Source: Pseudomonas viridiflava
Lineage (GTDB): Bacteria; Pseudomonadota; Gammaproteobacteria; Pseudomonadales; Pseudomonadaceae
Assembly: GCF_900582195.1 (NCBI RefSeq)
Contig: NZ_UTHA01000050.1
Location: forward strand, 78,879-142,878
Direction: 5' to 3'
Length of the DNA stretch: 64,000 bases
In this document: in pieces, positions 56,465-64,000 of the stretch
Layout of the letters: each line of letters opens with the position of its first letter
Position numbering within the stretch: position 1 is the first letter of the stretch
Translations under genes and position numbers: made by a program
Notes under the pieces: model-generated
Databases searched by the model: none
Seen by the model: only the letters and a program-made list of their open reading frames with translations
Told to the model about the DNA's origin: nothing

Positions 56465-58048
56465 TTAGTGATGCTCACGCGTCGCCCGGAATTTCACATC
56501 CGGCCAACGCTCTTCCATCAACGCCAGGTTAACCCTCGTCGGCGCAAGATAGGTCAGGTGACCACCGCCATCGACCGCCAGGTTCTCCACAGCCTTGTTG
56601 GAAAACTCCTCAAGCTTCTTCTTGTCGCTGCATTCAATCCAGCGCGCGGAATACACAGTGATCGGCTCATACGAGCACTCAACCTTGTATTCCTCTTTCA
56701 AACGACTGGCGACCACATCGAACTGCAGCACACCCACGGCGCCAAGAATGATGTCGTTGCTGCGCTCCGGGAAAAACACCTGCGTCGCGCCCTCTTCGGC
56801 CAACTGCTGCAGACCTTGACGCAACTGCTTGGACTTCAGCGGATCGCGCAGACGCACACGACGGAACAGTTCCGGCGCAAAGTGCGGAATGCCGGTAAAA
56901 CCCAGGGTTTCGCCTTCACTGAAGGTGTCGCCGATCTGGATCGTGCCGTGGTTGTGCAAACCAATGATGTCACCGGCGAAGGCTTCTTCAAGCTGTTCAC
57001 GCTCGGAGGAGAAGAACGTCAAGGCGTCGCCGATGCGCACGTCCTTGCCGGTGCGCACGTGGCGCATCTTCATGCCTTTTTCGTACTTGCCGGAGCAAAT
57101 GCGCATGAAGGCGATGCGGTCGCGGTGTTTCGGGTCCATGTTCGCCTGAATCTTGAAGATGAAGCCCGAGAACTTCTCTTCGACCGGCTCGACGGTACGC
57201 TCGTTGGCAACGCGTGCCAGCGGACGCGGCGCCCAATCAACGACGGCGTCGAGTACGTGGTCAACACCGAAGTTGCCCAGTGCAGTACCGAAGAACACTG
57301 GGGTCAGCTGACCGTCGAGGAACTCCTGCTGATTGAATTCGTGGCAGGCGCCCTGCACCAGTTCCAGCTGCTCGATGAAACGCTCGTACTCGTCGCCCAG
57401 ATGCGCGCGGGCTTCGTCGGAGTCGAGCTTCTCGATGATCTTGGTTTCGGTGCGCTCGTGACCGTGACCGGCGGTGTAGACAATGATGTAGTCATCAGCC
57501 AGGTGGTACACGCCTTTGAAATCGCGGTAGCAACCGATCGGCCAGGTGATCGGTGCAGCCTTGATCTTCAGCACGGCTTCGATCTCGTCGAGCAGTTCGA
57601 TCGGGTCGCGGATGTCACGGTCGAGTTTGTTGATGAAGCTGACGATCGGCGTGTCACGCAGACGGCAGACGTCCATCAGCGCAATCGTCCGTGGCTCGAC
57701 ACCTTTACCGCCGTCGAGAACCATCAATGCCGAGTCCACCGCCGTCAGGGTGCGGTAGGTGTCTTCGGAGAAGTCTTCGTGGCCCGGGGTGTCGAGCAGG
57801 TTGATCATGTGTTCGCGATACGGGAACTGCATGACCGACGTGGTAATGGAAATACCCCGTTGCTTCTCCATCTCCATCCAGTCGGATGTCGCATGGCGAT
57901 CGGATTTACGGGATTTCACCGTACCGGCCACTGCAATCGCCTTGCCCATCAACAGGAGCTTTTCGGTGATCGTGGTTTTACCGGCATCGGGGTGGGAAAT
58001 AATGGCGAAAGTGCGGCGTTTCGCGACTTCGGCGGCCTGGTTGGTCAT
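56465..58048 (-). CDS. prfC: Peptide chain release factor 3
   Basis: 527 aa GTPase that removes RF1/RF2 from the ribosome after termination. G1 is SHPDAGKTT near residue 20, followed by [16 protein letters not shown] (G3) and NKLDRD (G4), then domain II and the RF3 C-terminal domain. Length and motifs match. It is monocistronic, with a terminator after it. A 331-base gap separates it from the divergent osmoprotectant operon. Confidence 0.96.
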   Translation of the reverse strand: MTNQAAEVAKRRTFAIISHPDAGKTTITEKLLLMGKAIAVAGTVKSRKSDRHATSDWMEMEKQRGISITTSVMQFPYREHMINLLDTPGHEDFSEDTYRTLTAVDSALMVLDGGKGVEPRTIALMDVCRLRDTPIVSFINKLDRDIRDPIELLDEIEAVLKIKAAPITWPIGCYRDFKGVYHLADDYIIVYTAGHGHERTETKIIEKLDSDEARAHLGDEYERFIEQLELVQGACHEFNQQEFLDGQLTPVFFGTALGNFGVDHVLDAVVDWAPRPLARVANERTVEPVEEKFSGFIFKIQANMDPKHRDRIAFMRICSGKYEKGMKMRHVRTGKDVRIGDALTFFSSEREQLEEAFAGDIIGLHNHGTIQIGDTFSEGETLGFTGIPHFAPELFRRVRLRDPLKSKQLRQGLQQLAEEGATQVFFPERSNDIILGAVGVLQFDVVASRLKEEYKVECSYEPITVYSARWIECSDKKKLEEFSNKAVENLAVDGGGHLTYLAPTRVNLALMEERWPDVKFRATREHH

Positions 58049-58378
58049 GGGAAATCGCCTGGCGGTGATTCAAAAAAGGGCCGCGATTATAGCCCAACTC
58101 GATGCAATAACCGAACCGTTGAGCACATTAAGGGTGGCCAAATGCTGCCGCAGATGGGAACCTTTTAAAGCACGGAGACGTCCATCCCCTGTTACGAATT
58201 TTCGTCAGGGGCTGAAAAATCAGCAAGTTAGCCTGACGAGGCTGCGCTCATGGCTCGCTTTCAGACCGCTTTGCCGGGATTGAAAAACGGCTACTTTTCG
58301 CGAACGACGCTCTCGGCAGCCATGTACGGCTTGCCACACGGGAGTGCGTTCGCCGACTACAAAAAAAGGAGTCCGCCT
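58049..58378. promoter_or_regulatory. Divergent upstream region with structured leader
   Basis: 330 bases between prfC and the ABC operon. CCCCTG-TT-ACGAA-T-TTCGT-CAGGGG (58187-58211) is a strong hairpin directly followed by CTGA-AAAA-TCAG. It is upstream of the permease gene on the plus strand and could be a leader or terminator-like structure. The permease frame is open from 58250 but has its real GTG at 58379. Confidence 0.45.
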
Positions 58379-59095
58379 GTGGCTATCCGCTATGGCAAAG
58401 GGCTGATGGGAGGTGCGGTGGTGATCGCGCTCCTGGCCCTGCTGGTCCACTGGATCGGCATCAACACGATCGAACACTACCGCGACGATTTGTTGTTTTA
58501 CCTGCAAGCTCATCTGATTCTCGTCCTCGCTTCAATGCTGGCCGCCCTTGTCGTGGGCATCCCCGCCGGCATCTTCCTCAGTCGCCCGACCATGGTCGGC
58601 CGCGCTGAACGCTTCATGCAAATCTTCAATATCGGCAACACCGTGCCTCCGCTGGCCGTGCTTGCGATCGCCCTGGGCGTCCTCGGCATCGGCAGTGGCC
58701 CGGCGATCTTCGCGTTGTTCCTCGCTTCCTTGCTGCCGATTGTGCGCAACACCTACGAAGGCCTGAAAAATGTCCAAGGCTCGCTGAAAGAAGCGGCCGT
58801 CGGCATCGGCATGACTCCGCGCCAAGTGCTGTGGAAAGTCGAATTGCCCAACGCCGTGCCGATCATCATCGGTGGTGTGCGCGTGGCTTTAGCGATCAAC
58901 GTCGGCACCGCGCCACTGGCCTTCCTGATCGGCGCCAACAGCCTTGGCAGCCTGATCTTCCCTGGCATCGCCCTGAACAATCAGCCGCAACTGCTGCTCG
59001 GCGCCGCGTGCACCGCGCTGCTGGCCTTGCTGCTCGATGGCGTGGTCACCCTCGCCAGCCGTCTCTGGCTGGAACGCGGTTTGCGCCCGTCTTAA
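58379..59095 (+). CDS. Osmoprotectant-type ABC transporter permease (first)
   Basis: 238 aa with five or six hydrophobic segments and the ProW/OpuCB-type EAA loop LKEAAVGIGMTPRQVLWKVELP. It belongs to the quaternary-amine uptake (OpuC/YehW) group. The GTG at 58379 is the start because AAGGAG lies seven bases before it; the longer frame has no such site and adds a non-membrane extension. It is 21 bases before the binding-protein gene. Confidence 0.88.
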   Translation: MAIRYGKGLMGGAVVIALLALLVHWIGINTIEHYRDDLLFYLQAHLILVLASMLAALVVGIPAGIFLSRPTMVGRAERFMQIFNIGNTVPPLAVLAIALGVLGIGSGPAIFALFLASLLPIVRNTYEGLKNVQGSLKEAAVGIGMTPRQVLWKVELPNAVPIIIGGVRVALAINVGTAPLAFLIGANSLGSLIFPGIALNNQPQLLLGAACTALLALLLDGVVTLASRLWLERGLRPS

Positions 59096-59116
59096 GGCTT
59101 TTGCGAAGGAATGAAT

Positions 59117-60010
59117 ATGAAACGACTTAGTTTGATCTTAGGGTGCATCCTGCTGTTCGCAGGTGTCGCCCAAGCCGCCGACAAGCCAGTGATTCGCCTC
59201 GGCGCCCGGGTCTTCACCGAGCAAACCCTGCTCGCCGAAATCACCGCGCAATACCTGCGCAGCAAAGGTTATGACGCGCAGATCACCGGCGGCCTGGGCA
59301 GCAACCTTGCCCGCAGCGCCCACGAAAGCGGACAACTGGACATGCTTTGGGAATACACCGGCGTGTCGCTGGTGGCCTACAACCATGTCACCGAAAAACT
59401 CGACAGCGCCCAGTCCTACGCCCGGGTAAAAGAACTCGACGCGAAAAAAGGCCTGATCTGGCTGACCCCGTCGAAGTTCAGCAACACCTACGCCCTCGCC
59501 CTGCCGAAAAAAGTCGCCGAGGAATATCCGCAGATCAACAACATCAGCCAGTTGAACGAAGTGCTGCGCGCTGAAGCCAAGACCAATCACTTGGTGGCTT
59601 TGGACACCGAGTTCGCCAACCGCTCAGATGGCCTGATCGGCATGGTCGATCTCTACGGCATGAACCTGACCCGCAAAAATATCCGCCAGATGGACGCGGG
59701 CCTGGTCTACACCGCGCTGCGCAACGGTCAGGTGTTTGCCGGCCTGGTTTACACCACCGACGGTCGCCTCAACGCCTTCGGCCTGAAACTGCTGGAAGAC
59801 GACAAGCACTACTTCCCCGACTACACCGCCGCACCGGTGGTGCGTCAGGCTTATCTCGATAAGCACCCGCAACTGGCCGAACAGCTCAAGCCACTGGCCG
59901 AACTGTTCGACGACGAAACCATGCGCCAGCTCAACGCACGGGTCGACGTCGATCACGAAAGCCCTTCGAAAGTGGCCGCCGATTTCCTGCGCCAACATCC
60001 ACTGAATTAA
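59117..60010 (+). CDS. Osmoprotectant-type ABC transporter binding protein
   Basis: 297 aa. Signal peptide MKRLSLILGCILLFAGVAQA then an OpuAC-type glycine-betaine/choline-binding fold (IRLGARVFTEQTLLAEITAQYLR; LDMLWEYTGVSLVAYN; GLVYTTDGRLNAFGL). The ligand is probably a betaine or similar osmolyte; aromatic-cage residues cannot be fixed by eye. ATG 59117 has AAGGA six bases upstream, whereas ATG 59111 directly abuts it. It is followed by the second permease after 13 bases. Confidence 0.88.
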   Translation: MKRLSLILGCILLFAGVAQAADKPVIRLGARVFTEQTLLAEITAQYLRSKGYDAQITGGLGSNLARSAHESGQLDMLWEYTGVSLVAYNHVTEKLDSAQSYARVKELDAKKGLIWLTPSKFSNTYALALPKKVAEEYPQINNISQLNEVLRAEAKTNHLVALDTEFANRSDGLIGMVDLYGMNLTRKNIRQMDAGLVYTALRNGQVFAGLVYTTDGRLNAFGLKLLEDDKHYFPDYTAAPVVRQAYLDKHPQLAEQLKPLAELFDDETMRQLNARVDVDHESPSKVAADFLRQHPLN

Positions 60011-60023
60011 GAGAGGAGAAGTC

Positions 60024-60677
60024 ATGGAATTTCTGAACGCCTTTTCCCACCTCGACTGGCAGCAGGTGATGCACCTGACCTGGCAGCACATCACCCTCGT
60101 CGGCATCGCCGTGACCCTGGCGATTGTCGTTGGCGTGCCGCTGGGCATTCTGATGACACGCTTTCCGACTCTCGCCGGTCCCTTGCAAGCCAGCGCCACG
60201 GTGCTGCTAACCGTGCCATCGATTGCTCTGTTCGGCCTGCTGCTGCCGTTCTACTCCAAGTTCGGCCAAGGCCTCGGCCCGATGCCGGCGATCACCGCGG
60301 TGTTCCTTTATTCACTGCTGCCGATCATGCGCAACACCTACCTCGCCTTGACGGGCGTCGAACCGGGCATCCGTGAAGCCGCGCGCGGCATCGGCATGAC
60401 CTTCGGCCAGCGCCTGCGCATGGTCGAGTTGCCGATCGCCGTGCCGGTGATCCTCGCTGGCGTGCGCACCGCCGTGGTGATGAACATCGGCGTGATGACC
60501 ATCGCCGCGACCATCGGCGCCGGCGGCCTCGGTGTATTGATCCTCGCTTCCATCAGCCGCAGTGACATGTCGATGCTGATCGTCGGCGCACTGCTGGTCA
60601 GTCTTCTGGCCATTTTCGCTGACCTGTTTCTCCAATGGCTGCAACGCTCGTTGACTCCAAAAGGACTGCTCAAATGA
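60024..60677 (+). CDS. Osmoprotectant-type ABC transporter permease (second)
   Basis: 217 aa with five or six hydrophobic segments and the EAA loop IREAARGIGMTFGQRLRMVELP. It forms the channel with the first permease. GAGAGGAGA precedes the ATG, and its stop overlaps the ATPase start by four bases. Two permeases and one binding protein in the same operon is the OpuC/YehZYXW layout. Confidence 0.9.
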   Translation: MEFLNAFSHLDWQQVMHLTWQHITLVGIAVTLAIVVGVPLGILMTRFPTLAGPLQASATVLLTVPSIALFGLLLPFYSKFGQGLGPMPAITAVFLYSLLPIMRNTYLALTGVEPGIREAARGIGMTFGQRLRMVELPIAVPVILAGVRTAVVMNIGVMTIAATIGAGGLGVLILASISRSDMSMLIVGALLVSLLAIFADLFLQWLQRSLTPKGLLK

Positions 60678-61831
60678 TCGAACTTCAAAACCTCAGCAAA
60701 ACTTTCCAAAGCAACGGCAAAGATGTCAAAGCCGTGGACTCGGTAAGCCTGACCGTCAATGAAGGCGAAATCTGCGTGTTCCTCGGGCCATCGGGTTGCG
60801 GCAAAAGCACCACATTGAAGATGATCAATCGCCTGATCAAACCGACCTCGGGCAAGATCCTCATCAATGGCGAAGACACCACCGATCTCGACGAAGTGAC
60901 CCTGCGCCGCAACATCGGCTACGTGATCCAGCAGATCGGTCTGTTCCCGAACATGACCATCGAAGAGAACATCGTCGTCGTGCCGAAACTGCTCGGCTGG
61001 GACAAACAGAAATGCCACGACCGCGCCCGCGAGTTGATGAGCATGATCAAGCTGGAGCCCAAGCAGTATCTGCATCGTTATCCGCGCGAGTTGTCCGGTG
61101 GCCAGCAACAGCGCATAGGCGTGATCCGCGCCCTGGCGGCGGATGCGCCTTTGCTGTTGATGGATGAGCCGTTCGGTGCGGTCGACCCGATCAACCGCGA
61201 GATGATTCAGAACGAATTCTTCGAAATGCAGCGCGCGCTGAACAAGACCGTGATCATGGTCAGCCACGACATCGACGAAGCGATCAAACTCGGCGACAAG
61301 ATCGCGATCTTCCGCGCCGGCAAACTGCTGCAGATCGATCACCCGGACACCCTGCTCGCGCACCCGGCGGACGACTTTGTCAGCAACTTCGTCGGCCAGG
61401 ACAGCACGCTCAAGCGTCTGTTGTTGGTGAAAGCCGAAGATGCGGCGGACAACGCGCCGTCGGTGAGCCCGGAAACCCCGGTGGCCGATGCGCTGGAATT
61501 GATGGATGAGCATGACCGTCGCTACGTGGTGGTCACCTGTGCCGAGAACAAGGCATTGGGCTATGTGCGTCGTCGTGATCTGCACCGTCAGACCGGCACC
61601 TGCGCGCAGTTCCTGCGAGAGTTCAACGCCACCGCCGCGTATGACGAGCATCTGCGCATCCTGCTGTCGCGCATGTACGAGTTCAACCGTTCGTGGCTGC
61701 CGGTGATGGATGCCGAGCGGGTGTTCCTCGGTGAGGTCACGCAGGAGTCGATTGCGGCTTATCTGAGTTCGGGTCGTTCGCGCGGGATGAAGACCAGCAT
61801 CGTCTCGCCGGCTGAGGCCGTAGTCGCCTGA
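60674..61831 (+). CDS. Osmoprotectant-type ABC transporter ATPase with CBS domains
   Basis: 385 aa. ATPase with Walker A GPSGCGKST, signature LSGGQQQRIGV and Walker B LLLMDEPFGAVD. A C-terminal tandem CBS region (about residues 260-385: VSPETPVADALELMDEHDRRYVVV; MYEFNRSWLPVMD) senses ionic strength in OpuA-type systems. Start is ATGA with the permease stop. It ends the operon before a REP pair. Confidence 0.9.
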   Translation: MIELQNLSKTFQSNGKDVKAVDSVSLTVNEGEICVFLGPSGCGKSTTLKMINRLIKPTSGKILINGEDTTDLDEVTLRRNIGYVIQQIGLFPNMTIEENIVVVPKLLGWDKQKCHDRARELMSMIKLEPKQYLHRYPRELSGGQQQRIGVIRALAADAPLLLMDEPFGAVDPINREMIQNEFFEMQRALNKTVIMVSHDIDEAIKLGDKIAIFRAGKLLQIDHPDTLLAHPADDFVSNFVGQDSTLKRLLLVKAEDAADNAPSVSPETPVADALELMDEHDRRYVVVTCAENKALGYVRRRDLHRQTGTCAQFLREFNATAAYDEHLRILLSRMYEFNRSWLPVMDAERVFLGEVTQESIAAYLSSGRSRGMKTSIVSPAEAVVA

Positions 61832-61855
61832 TTAACCGGTAAATACACAAAACCC

Positions 61856-61945
61856 TGTGGGAGCGAGCTTGCTCGCGAAAGCGCAATATCAGTCAACAAC
61901 GATGTCGACTGTGAAAAAGCCTTCGCGAGCAAGCTCGCTCCCACA
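61856..61945. repeat. REP pair (BIME) after the osmoprotectant operon
   Basis: TGTGGGAGCGAGCTTGCTCG and its inverted complement about 40 bases apart, starting 25 bases after the ATPase stop. Confidence 0.9.
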
Positions 61946-62250
61946 GGATCCGGGTGATTTTTTCTTCACTCATCAGACGGAAAAGAATCTCAACACCGAA
62001 TAAGCCCGCAGCCTGTCTTAAGCGACCTGCGAAACAGCCAAAATCCCTCTCACACCCCTCTCACGCCGCCAACGTCGCCGATGTTGACGCCATCATACTT
62101 ACCCGCGACTTAGCCGACATAATCCACGAACGTGCAGGTATTTTTAACACTCGAAAATTCTCGGGGAACATCTGCCCGTCATCTCGGTCGGCTACAAAGA
62201 GTGATGAACGCGACGCACGTCAGAAGCGTGCAAAAACGCGACATTTTTAG
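61946..62250. other. Gene-free gap before the speC leader
   Basis: About 300 bases with a plus-strand open frame (61954-62250) that lacks a ribosome-binding site and protein-like composition. No palindrome, promoter or RNA was recognised in it. Confidence 0.4.
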
Positions 62251-62279
62251 TTGATCTCACGCCCCTCACGCCCTAAAGT
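62251..62279 (+). promoter_or_regulatory. Candidate promoter of the speC leader
   Basis: TTGATC (62251-62256) and TAAAGT (62274-62279) with a 17-base spacer, each matching four of six consensus bases. The predicted start is near 62286, eight or nine bases before an ATG at 62295. Confidence 0.45.
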
Positions 62280-62294
62280 TCGCGCCGAACGTCC

Positions 62295-62399
62295 ATGCTG
62301 GAAACGATCCATCCGGCTCAAGTACTGACGACGAGACAGCAAGGCCAAGGGCAACGCCCCATGGCCTTTTTGCTTTCGGCGACATGCCTTGGGAAGTAG
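62295..62399 (+). CDS. Possible 34-residue leader peptide upstream of speC
   Basis: MLETIHPAQVLTTRQQ...SATCLGK, 34 aa, running from just after a candidate promoter through the terminator hairpin at 62341. Five Gln are clustered at QQGQGQ. No Shine-Dalgarno is seen, so it could be read leaderless or not at all. If translated, ribosome position would control formation of the terminator. Confidence 0.35.
   Translation: MLETIHPAQVLTTRQQGQGQRPMAFLLSATCLGK
62341..62377 (+). terminator. Intrinsic terminator in the speC leader
   Basis: AAGGCCA-A-GGGC pairs with GCCC-CA-TGGCCTT around a three-base loop and is followed by TTTG. It lies 100 bases upstream of the speC start and 60-90 bases after the candidate promoter, as in attenuation or a short independent RNA. 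Confidence 0.75.
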
Positions 62400-62476
62400 G
62401 CGAACCAAAGTGGGGATACGGAGGACGTTCATTTGCACCCATTGTTTAACTTAGTTTGCCAGTAGGAGTTCCCAGC

Positions 62477-63640
62477 ATGTCGATCCAGGTCGAAGACTAT
62501 TTCGCGCGCGCTACATTCGACAAAATGAAGGCGTTCGCCGACAAACAGGAAACCCCGTTCGTGGTGATCGACACCGCGATGATCGCCCAGGCCTACGATG
62601 ACCTGCGCGCCGGTTTCGAATTCGCCAAGGTCTACTACGCGGTCAAGGCCAACCCGGCCGTCGAGATCATCGACTTGCTCAAAGAGAAAGGTTCGAGTTT
62701 CGACATCGCCTCGATCTATGAGCTGGACAAGGTGATGGATCGTGGCGTCAGCCCGGACCGCATCAGCTACGGCAACACCATCAAGAAATCCAAGGACATC
62801 CGCTACTTCTACGAGAAAGGCGTGCGTCTGTTCTCCACCGACTCCGAAGCCGACCTGCGCAACATCGCCAAGGCTGCGCCGGGTTCGAAGGTCTATGTAC
62901 GCATCCTCACCGAAGGCTCGACCACGGCTGACTGGCCACTGTCGCGCAAGTTCGGCTGCCAGACCGACATGGCCATGGACCTGCTGATTCTCGCCCGCGA
63001 CCTCGGCCTGGTGCCTTACGGCATCTCCTTCCACGTCGGCTCGCAGCAGCGCGACATCAGCGTCTGGGACGCGGCGATCGCCAAGGTCAAAGTGATCTTC
63101 GAGCGCCTGAAAGAAGAAGACGGCATCCACCTGAAGCTGATCAACATGGGCGGTGGCTTCCCGGCCAACTACATCACCCGCACCAACAGCCTGGAAACCT
63201 ACGCCGAGGAAATCATCCGTTTCCTCAAAGAAGACTTCGGTGATGATCTGCCGGAAATCATTCTCGAGCCGGGCCGTTCGCTGATCGCCAACGCCGGCAT
63301 TCTGGTCAGCGAAGTGGTGCTGGTTGCACGCAAGTCGCGCACTGCCGTTGAGCGCTGGGTGTATACCGATGTGGGCAAGTTCTCCGGCCTGATCGAAACC
63401 ATGGACGAAGCCATCAAGTTCCCGATCTGGACCGAGAAGAAAGGCGAGATGGAAGAAGTCGTGATCGCCGGCCCGACCTGTGACAGCGCCGACATCATGT
63501 ACGAAAACTACAAGTACGGTCTGCCGCTGAACCTGGCGATCGGTGACCGTCTGTACTGGCTGTCGACTGGTGCGTATACCACCAGTTACAGCGCGGTTGA
63601 GTTCAATGGCTTTCCGCCGTTGAAGTCGTTTTACGTGTAA
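62477..63640 (+). CDS. speC: Ornithine decarboxylase (alanine racemase-fold, group IV)
   Basis: 387 aa PLP enzyme that makes putrescine from ornithine; lysine may also be accepted by some relatives. The PLP lysine is Lys57 (VYYAVKANP), His186 (SFHVGSQ) stacks on the cofactor, the phosphate loop is EPGRSL (264-269), and Cys335 (GPTCDSAD) is the catalytic cysteine. The start at 62477 has AGGAG nine bases upstream. The preceding leader carries a terminator. Length matches the short eukaryotic-like ODC group of Pseudomonas, not the long inducible E. coli type. Confidence 0.93.
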   Translation: MSIQVEDYFARATFDKMKAFADKQETPFVVIDTAMIAQAYDDLRAGFEFAKVYYAVKANPAVEIIDLLKEKGSSFDIASIYELDKVMDRGVSPDRISYGNTIKKSKDIRYFYEKGVRLFSTDSEADLRNIAKAAPGSKVYVRILTEGSTTADWPLSRKFGCQTDMAMDLLILARDLGLVPYGISFHVGSQQRDISVWDAAIAKVKVIFERLKEEDGIHLKLINMGGGFPANYITRTNSLETYAEEIIRFLKEDFGDDLPEIILEPGRSLIANAGILVSEVVLVARKSRTAVERWVYTDVGKFSGLIETMDEAIKFPIWTEKKGEMEEVVIAGPTCDSADIMYENYKYGLPLNLAIGDRLYWLSTGAYTTSYSAVEFNGFPPLKSFYV

Positions 63641-63657
63641 GCGCTGAAGCCGTAATG

Positions 63658-63690
63658 CAAAAAGCCCATGACGTGTCATGGGCTTTTTTG
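63658..63690 (+). terminator. Terminator downstream of speC
   Basis: AAAGCCCATGAC-GT-GTCATGGGCTTT is a perfect palindrome with A before and six T after, 18 bases past the stop. It can act in both directions. Confidence 0.92.
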
Positions 63691-63735
63691 TGTCTGTTGT
63701 CCGGCTTGAGGTTTTGGAGATGGTTGAGACCGCGG

Positions 63736-63880
63736 CCCCTCACCCCAGCCCTCTCCCGAGGGAGAGGGAGCCGATGTGTATGCTTTTCAAAATTGAGTTC
63801 GGCTGGATATTTCAGGTCGATGTATAGCGCAGGAACGACGCGGTCAGTCCCCTCTCCCCCTGGGAGAGGGTTAGGGTGGG
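63736..63880. repeat. CCCTCACC/GGTGAGGG repeat unit, copy 2
   Basis: Begins GGCCCCTCACCCCAGCCCTC and ends CCTCTCCCCCTGGGAGAGGG-TTAGGGTGGG. It is the opposite orientation of the 39757 copy and shares its ends, spacing and internal TGAGTTCGGC. The end is cut one or two bases short, directly where the insertion sequence begins. Confidence 0.8.
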
Positions 63881-64000
63881 TAAAGACCGGGTACATCCTT
63901 TACGTTTGAGACCGGGGACATGGTTTACAGGTATTAATTATGGTCAGGAGGTGCTGACCATGCCCTGGAATCAAGAGTCCCCAATGGATCAACGAGTGAA
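63880..64000 (+). mobile_element. IS481-type insertion sequence, 5' end
   Basis: GTAAAGACCGGGTACATCCT and, 25 bases on, GAGACCGGGGACATGGTTTA are related repeats of the kind found at IS481 ends. A transposase start with AGGAGGT follows at 63960. The rest of the element is outside the window, so its right end and target duplication cannot be checked. Confidence 0.75.
63960..64000 (+). CDS. IS481-family transposase, N-terminal fragment
   Basis: Only MPWNQESPMDQRVK is inside the window. This matches the usual beginning of IS481-type DDE transposases of pseudomonads (MPW.QES.MDQR...). AGGAGGT lies eight bases before the ATG. The reading frame stays open to the window end, so it may be intact beyond it. 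Confidence 0.75.
   Translation, partial: MPWNQESPMDQRV

Noticed and set aside
61954..62250. 98-residue plus-strand frame
   Set aside because: No ribosome site, composition unlike neighbouring genes, and overlaps the region before the speC promoter.

Overview
The window is high-GC chromosomal DNA from a fluorescent-group Pseudomonas. The evidence is gene order matching what I recall of P. aeruginosa PAO1 (rpoN-hpf-ptsN-rapZ-ptsO, the fagA-fumC-sodA operon, pmbA/tldD, yhdP-rng-maf-mreDCB, gatCAB, roxSR, dpp, speC), and many copies of the Pseudomonas REP palindrome (GTGGGAGCGAGC...GCTCGCGAA). No rRNA, tRNA or CRISPR array was seen. Product names come from reading the translations, not from a database search.

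1-6300: the 3' end of rpoN is followed by the nitrogen-PTS cluster (hpf, ptsN, rapZ, ptsO). A ZIP metal transporter comes next, then the iron-starvation operon fagA-fumC-orfX-sodA on the minus strand, with a good Fur box in front of fagA. 6300-19550: pmbA, then darP on the plus strand, then a long minus-strand run mreB-mreC-mreD-maf-rng-yhdP-nitrilase-tldD covering cell shape, RNA processing, envelope lipid transport and TldD/E proteolysis. 19750-25000: gatCAB (tRNA-dependent amidotransferase), a short RlpA-like lipoprotein, a Ca2+/Na+ antiporter and a carboxymuconolactone decarboxylase-like protein.

25000-33700: an AEC permease and a hexarate catabolic cluster (kdgD, semialdehyde dehydrogenase, GudP-type transporter, garD) that takes galactarate/glucarate to 2-oxoglutarate. 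Two small hypothetical genes and a GntR/FCD regulator follow. The regulator's promoter and the kdgD promoter share a GTTGTACGAT motif. 33700-40400: an SbmA/YddA-type ABC exporter, the redox two-component system RoxSR, a periplasmic SIMPL protein, a tiny minus-strand gene pair, a DUF6124-like gene and a repeat-rich gap.

40400-53240: the dipeptide-uptake locus, with three DppA-type binding proteins, the OprD-family porin, a fourth DppA and dppBCDF. Strong terminators inside the locus suggest that binding proteins, porin and membrane transporter are expressed at different levels. 53240-58050: an acidic secreted small protein, an MFS transporter, a Fic AMP-transferase with an unusual inverted-repeat array upstream, and prfC. 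58050-64000: an osmoprotectant-type ABC operon, ornithine decarboxylase speC behind a leader with its own promoter and terminator, a repeated element, and the start of an IS481-type insertion sequence cut by the window end.

The most interesting non-textbook signals are the array in front of fic, the terminator-bearing leader of speC, the shared GntR operator, the probable AUU start of mreC, a LacI/PurR-type palindrome before the porin gene, and the minus-strand small-gene pair at 38.6-38.8 kb.
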